Below are positions 39,565 through 40,923 of a stretch of DNA of 40,923 nt, one piece after another. The stretch is from Saccharothrix sp. ST-888 (lineage in GTDB: Bacteria > Actinomycetota > Actinomycetes > Streptomycetales > Streptomycetaceae): the NCBI RefSeq assembly GCF_000955975.1, contig NZ_JYJF01000061.1:1-40923 (forward strand). Reading direction: 5' to 3'. A program made the position numbers and the translations under genes. Under the pieces are notes generated by a model. The model saw only the letters and a program-made list of their open reading frames with translations, ran no database searches and had not been told where the DNA came from. The first letter of the stretch is position 1. Every line of letters begins with the position of its first letter.

Positions 39565-40694
39565 GCGCTGTCTCCGTTCTGAGCGGGCTGGTCGGCGGGC
39601 TTGTCGCCAGGCTTGTCGGCATGCCTGTCGGCAGGCTTCTGGTCAGGGCTCTCGGCTGGCCCCTCGGCCGGACTCCCCTCAGCGGACGGCAGTGCCACCG
39701 GGGCTTCCGGGGCAGGCTCGGGTCCCGTGGCCGGGACCGGGGCGTGCCACGGAGCGTCCGAGGACTGCGTACGGGCCACCCCGGAACGCGCGGGCGCCTC
39801 CGGCTTCTCGGTCGGCGCACCTTCCCCGGCCTGGCTGACCGAGCCCTCGCTCACACTCCGCGCCCGACGCGGCCGATCCGCCCGGATCGGCGCGGCACCC
39901 TCGACGGCCGCACCCTCGGCCGCCGCACCCTCGGCAGCGGCCGGCGCCACCGCGGCGCCCTCCCCCGCCTGGCTGACCGAACCCTCACTGATGCTGCGGG
40001 TCCGACGCGGCCGATCAGCCCGCACGGCGGGCCCGCCCTCGGCGGCACCGGCCGCCGCAGCGGCGCCCGCAGCCGCGCGCGGCCCTCGGGCGGCGCGGGC
40101 CGGGCGCTCGGCGGCGGGCGGCAGGGTGCCCTTGAGCGGGCCCCACTCGTTGGGGTCGGGCACTCCGGCGGGCTGCATCTTGCGCCGGGCCGGGCCGCCG
40201 CCGTGGTCGCTCTCGCCCGGTTCCTTGGCGCCGGGCCAGTCCTTGGCGACGCGGGCCGCCAGCACGAACTCCTTGCGCAGCGGGTGGCCCTCGAAGCCGT
40301 CCGGCAGCAGCAGGGTGACCAGGTGCGGGTGGCCGGTGAAGTCGATGCCGAACATCTCGTGGGTCTCCCGCTCGTGCCAGGCGGCACCGGCGTAGACCTC
40401 GACGGCGGTCGGCAGCGCGGCAGCCCCGCGCGGGATGCGGGTCCGCACCACCAGGTGCCGTACGCCCGGCTCGCCGGGCGCGGCCAGGTGGGCGGCGACC
40501 GAGAAGCCGTCGGCCAGCTCGTCCACCGCGCTCAGCCAGTCGAAGAAGCCGAGCCCGAGCACGTCCCGGGCGGTGGTGAGCGCCTCGATCCAGTGCTCGG
40601 CGGGGACGTCCACGGTCAGCAGTTCGTACGCCTCGGCGGCGGTGGCCCACTCACCGATCGCGGCCGCGACCTCGTCAGCGCTGCGGGGGATCAC
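39561..40694 (-). CDS. nuoC: NADH-quinone oxidoreductase subunit C with long disordered tail
   Basis: 377 residues from a GTG at 40694 overlapping the nuoB stop. The NuoC (30-kDa) domain is at 1-150, with WHERETHEMFGIDFTGHPHL (about 106-125) and GHPLRKEF as signatures. The usual protein ends near 200 residues. Here about 190 further residues are Ala/Pro/Arg/Gly-rich and predicted disordered. They include a 23-residue repeat (Arg225-Ala247 and Arg271-Ala293; RADRPRR-x-RS then SEGSVSQAGEGA). No NuoD domain is fused. Function of the tail is unknown. Confidence 0.95.
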   Translation of the reverse strand: MIPRSADEVAAAIGEWATAAEAYELLTVDVPAEHWIEALTTARDVLGLGFFDWLSAVDELADGFSVAAHLAAPGEPGVRHLVVRTRIPRGAAALPTAVEVYAGAAWHERETHEMFGIDFTGHPHLVTLLLPDGFEGHPLRKEFVLAARVAKDWPGAKEPGESDHGGGPARRKMQPAGVPDPNEWGPLKGTLPPAAERPARAARGPRAAAGAAAAAGAAEGGPAVRADRPRRTRSISEGSVSQAGEGAAVAPAAAEGAAAEGAAVEGAAPIRADRPRRARSVSEGSVSQAGEGAPTEKPEAPARSGVARTQSSDAPWHAPVPATGPEPAPEAPVALPSAEGSPAEGPAESPDQKPADRHADKPGDKPADQPAQNGDSA

Positions 40695-40923
40695 TTCTCG
40701 CCCTCCGGCGTCTGCGCGGGCCCGGGGACCAGCGGACGGCGCAGCGCGGACGCGGGTGCCGCGTACCGCGCGGGCAGCGACTCGGCCGCGATCTTCTCCT
40801 GCAGCTTGAGGATGCCCTGGAGCAGCGCCTCCGGCCGCGGCGGGCAGCCGGGCACGTAGACGTCGACCGGGATGATCTGGTCCACGCCCTTGGTGACGGA
40901 GTACGAGTCCCAGTAGGGGCCGC
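40691..40923 (-). CDS. nuoB: NADH-quinone oxidoreductase subunit B, C-terminal part (truncated by window)
   Basis: The frame enters from the right edge with YWDSYSVTKGVDQIIPVD, then VYVPGCPPRPEALLQGILKLQ, the C-terminal signature of NuoB including the last cluster-N2 cysteine. It ends at 40691, overlapping nuoC by GTGA. The other N2 cysteines lie outside. It supplies the final iron-sulfur centre that reduces quinone. Confidence 0.95.
   Translation of the reverse strand, partial: GPYWDSYSVTKGVDQIIPVDVYVPGCPPRPEALLQGILKLQEKIAAESLPARYAAPASALRRPLVPGPAQTPEGEK

Overview
The base composition (very GC-rich), GC-biased codon third positions and gene order point to a streptomycete (Streptomyces, Kitasatospora or a close relative). 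The order rplA-rplK-nusG-secE-tRNA(Trp), the HadA/HadB-rpmG-tRNA block, and a second, shorter nuo cluster next to an HtpX-type protease are familiar from actinobacterial, and especially streptomycete, chromosome cores. No phage, integrase, insertion sequence, CRISPR array or biosynthetic cluster is visible; most of the window is vertically inherited core DNA with a few accessory islets.

Layout. Positions 1-4,885 (minus strand) hold two LolA/LppX-like lipoproteins, then rplA, rplK, nusG, secE and tRNA(Trp). Positions 5,135-7,484 (plus) hold an aspartate-type aminotransferase and adenosine deaminase. Positions 7,556-10,738 (minus) hold a truncated hydrolase remnant, murB, hadB, hadA, rpmG and two tRNAs. 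An amidohydrolase-like protein with a damaged metal site follows. Positions 12,495-18,127 form an islet of two APC/KimA-like permeases, a small four-helix membrane protein and a universal stress protein. Its intergenic regions carry three copies of one 49-bp array of TTGACG-like half-sites. A superoxide dismutase with a Nur-like nickel operator, tRNA(Tyr) and YajQ come next. Positions 20,124-25,638 are a patchwork: a secreted protein that looks frameshifted, a G/T(U) mismatch DNA glycosylase, a DUF2254 remnant, an NTF2-like protein, a squalene/phytoene-synthase-like protein, DUF5994, a cold-shock protein with a long leader, and YccF.

A BlaI-family repressor faces an LCP cell-wall ligase. One near-identical TCTACA-N4-TGTAGA dyad lies between them and another lies before the downstream terD gene, which suggests a small BlaI regulon. 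After terD come three small membrane proteins, then htpX, then nuoN-M-L-K-J-I-H-C-B running leftward from the right edge with almost every junction overlapping. No nuoD lies between nuoC and nuoH, and nuoC has a long disordered tail with an internal repeat.

The observation most worth following up is the triplicated regulatory array around the permease/stress-protein islet. Its geometry is 6-5-6-15-6-5-6 bp: two 11-bp-phased direct-repeat pairs set 32 bp apart. Two copies lie directly upstream of the permease and stress-protein genes. The third sits in a convergent intergenic region with no obvious target.
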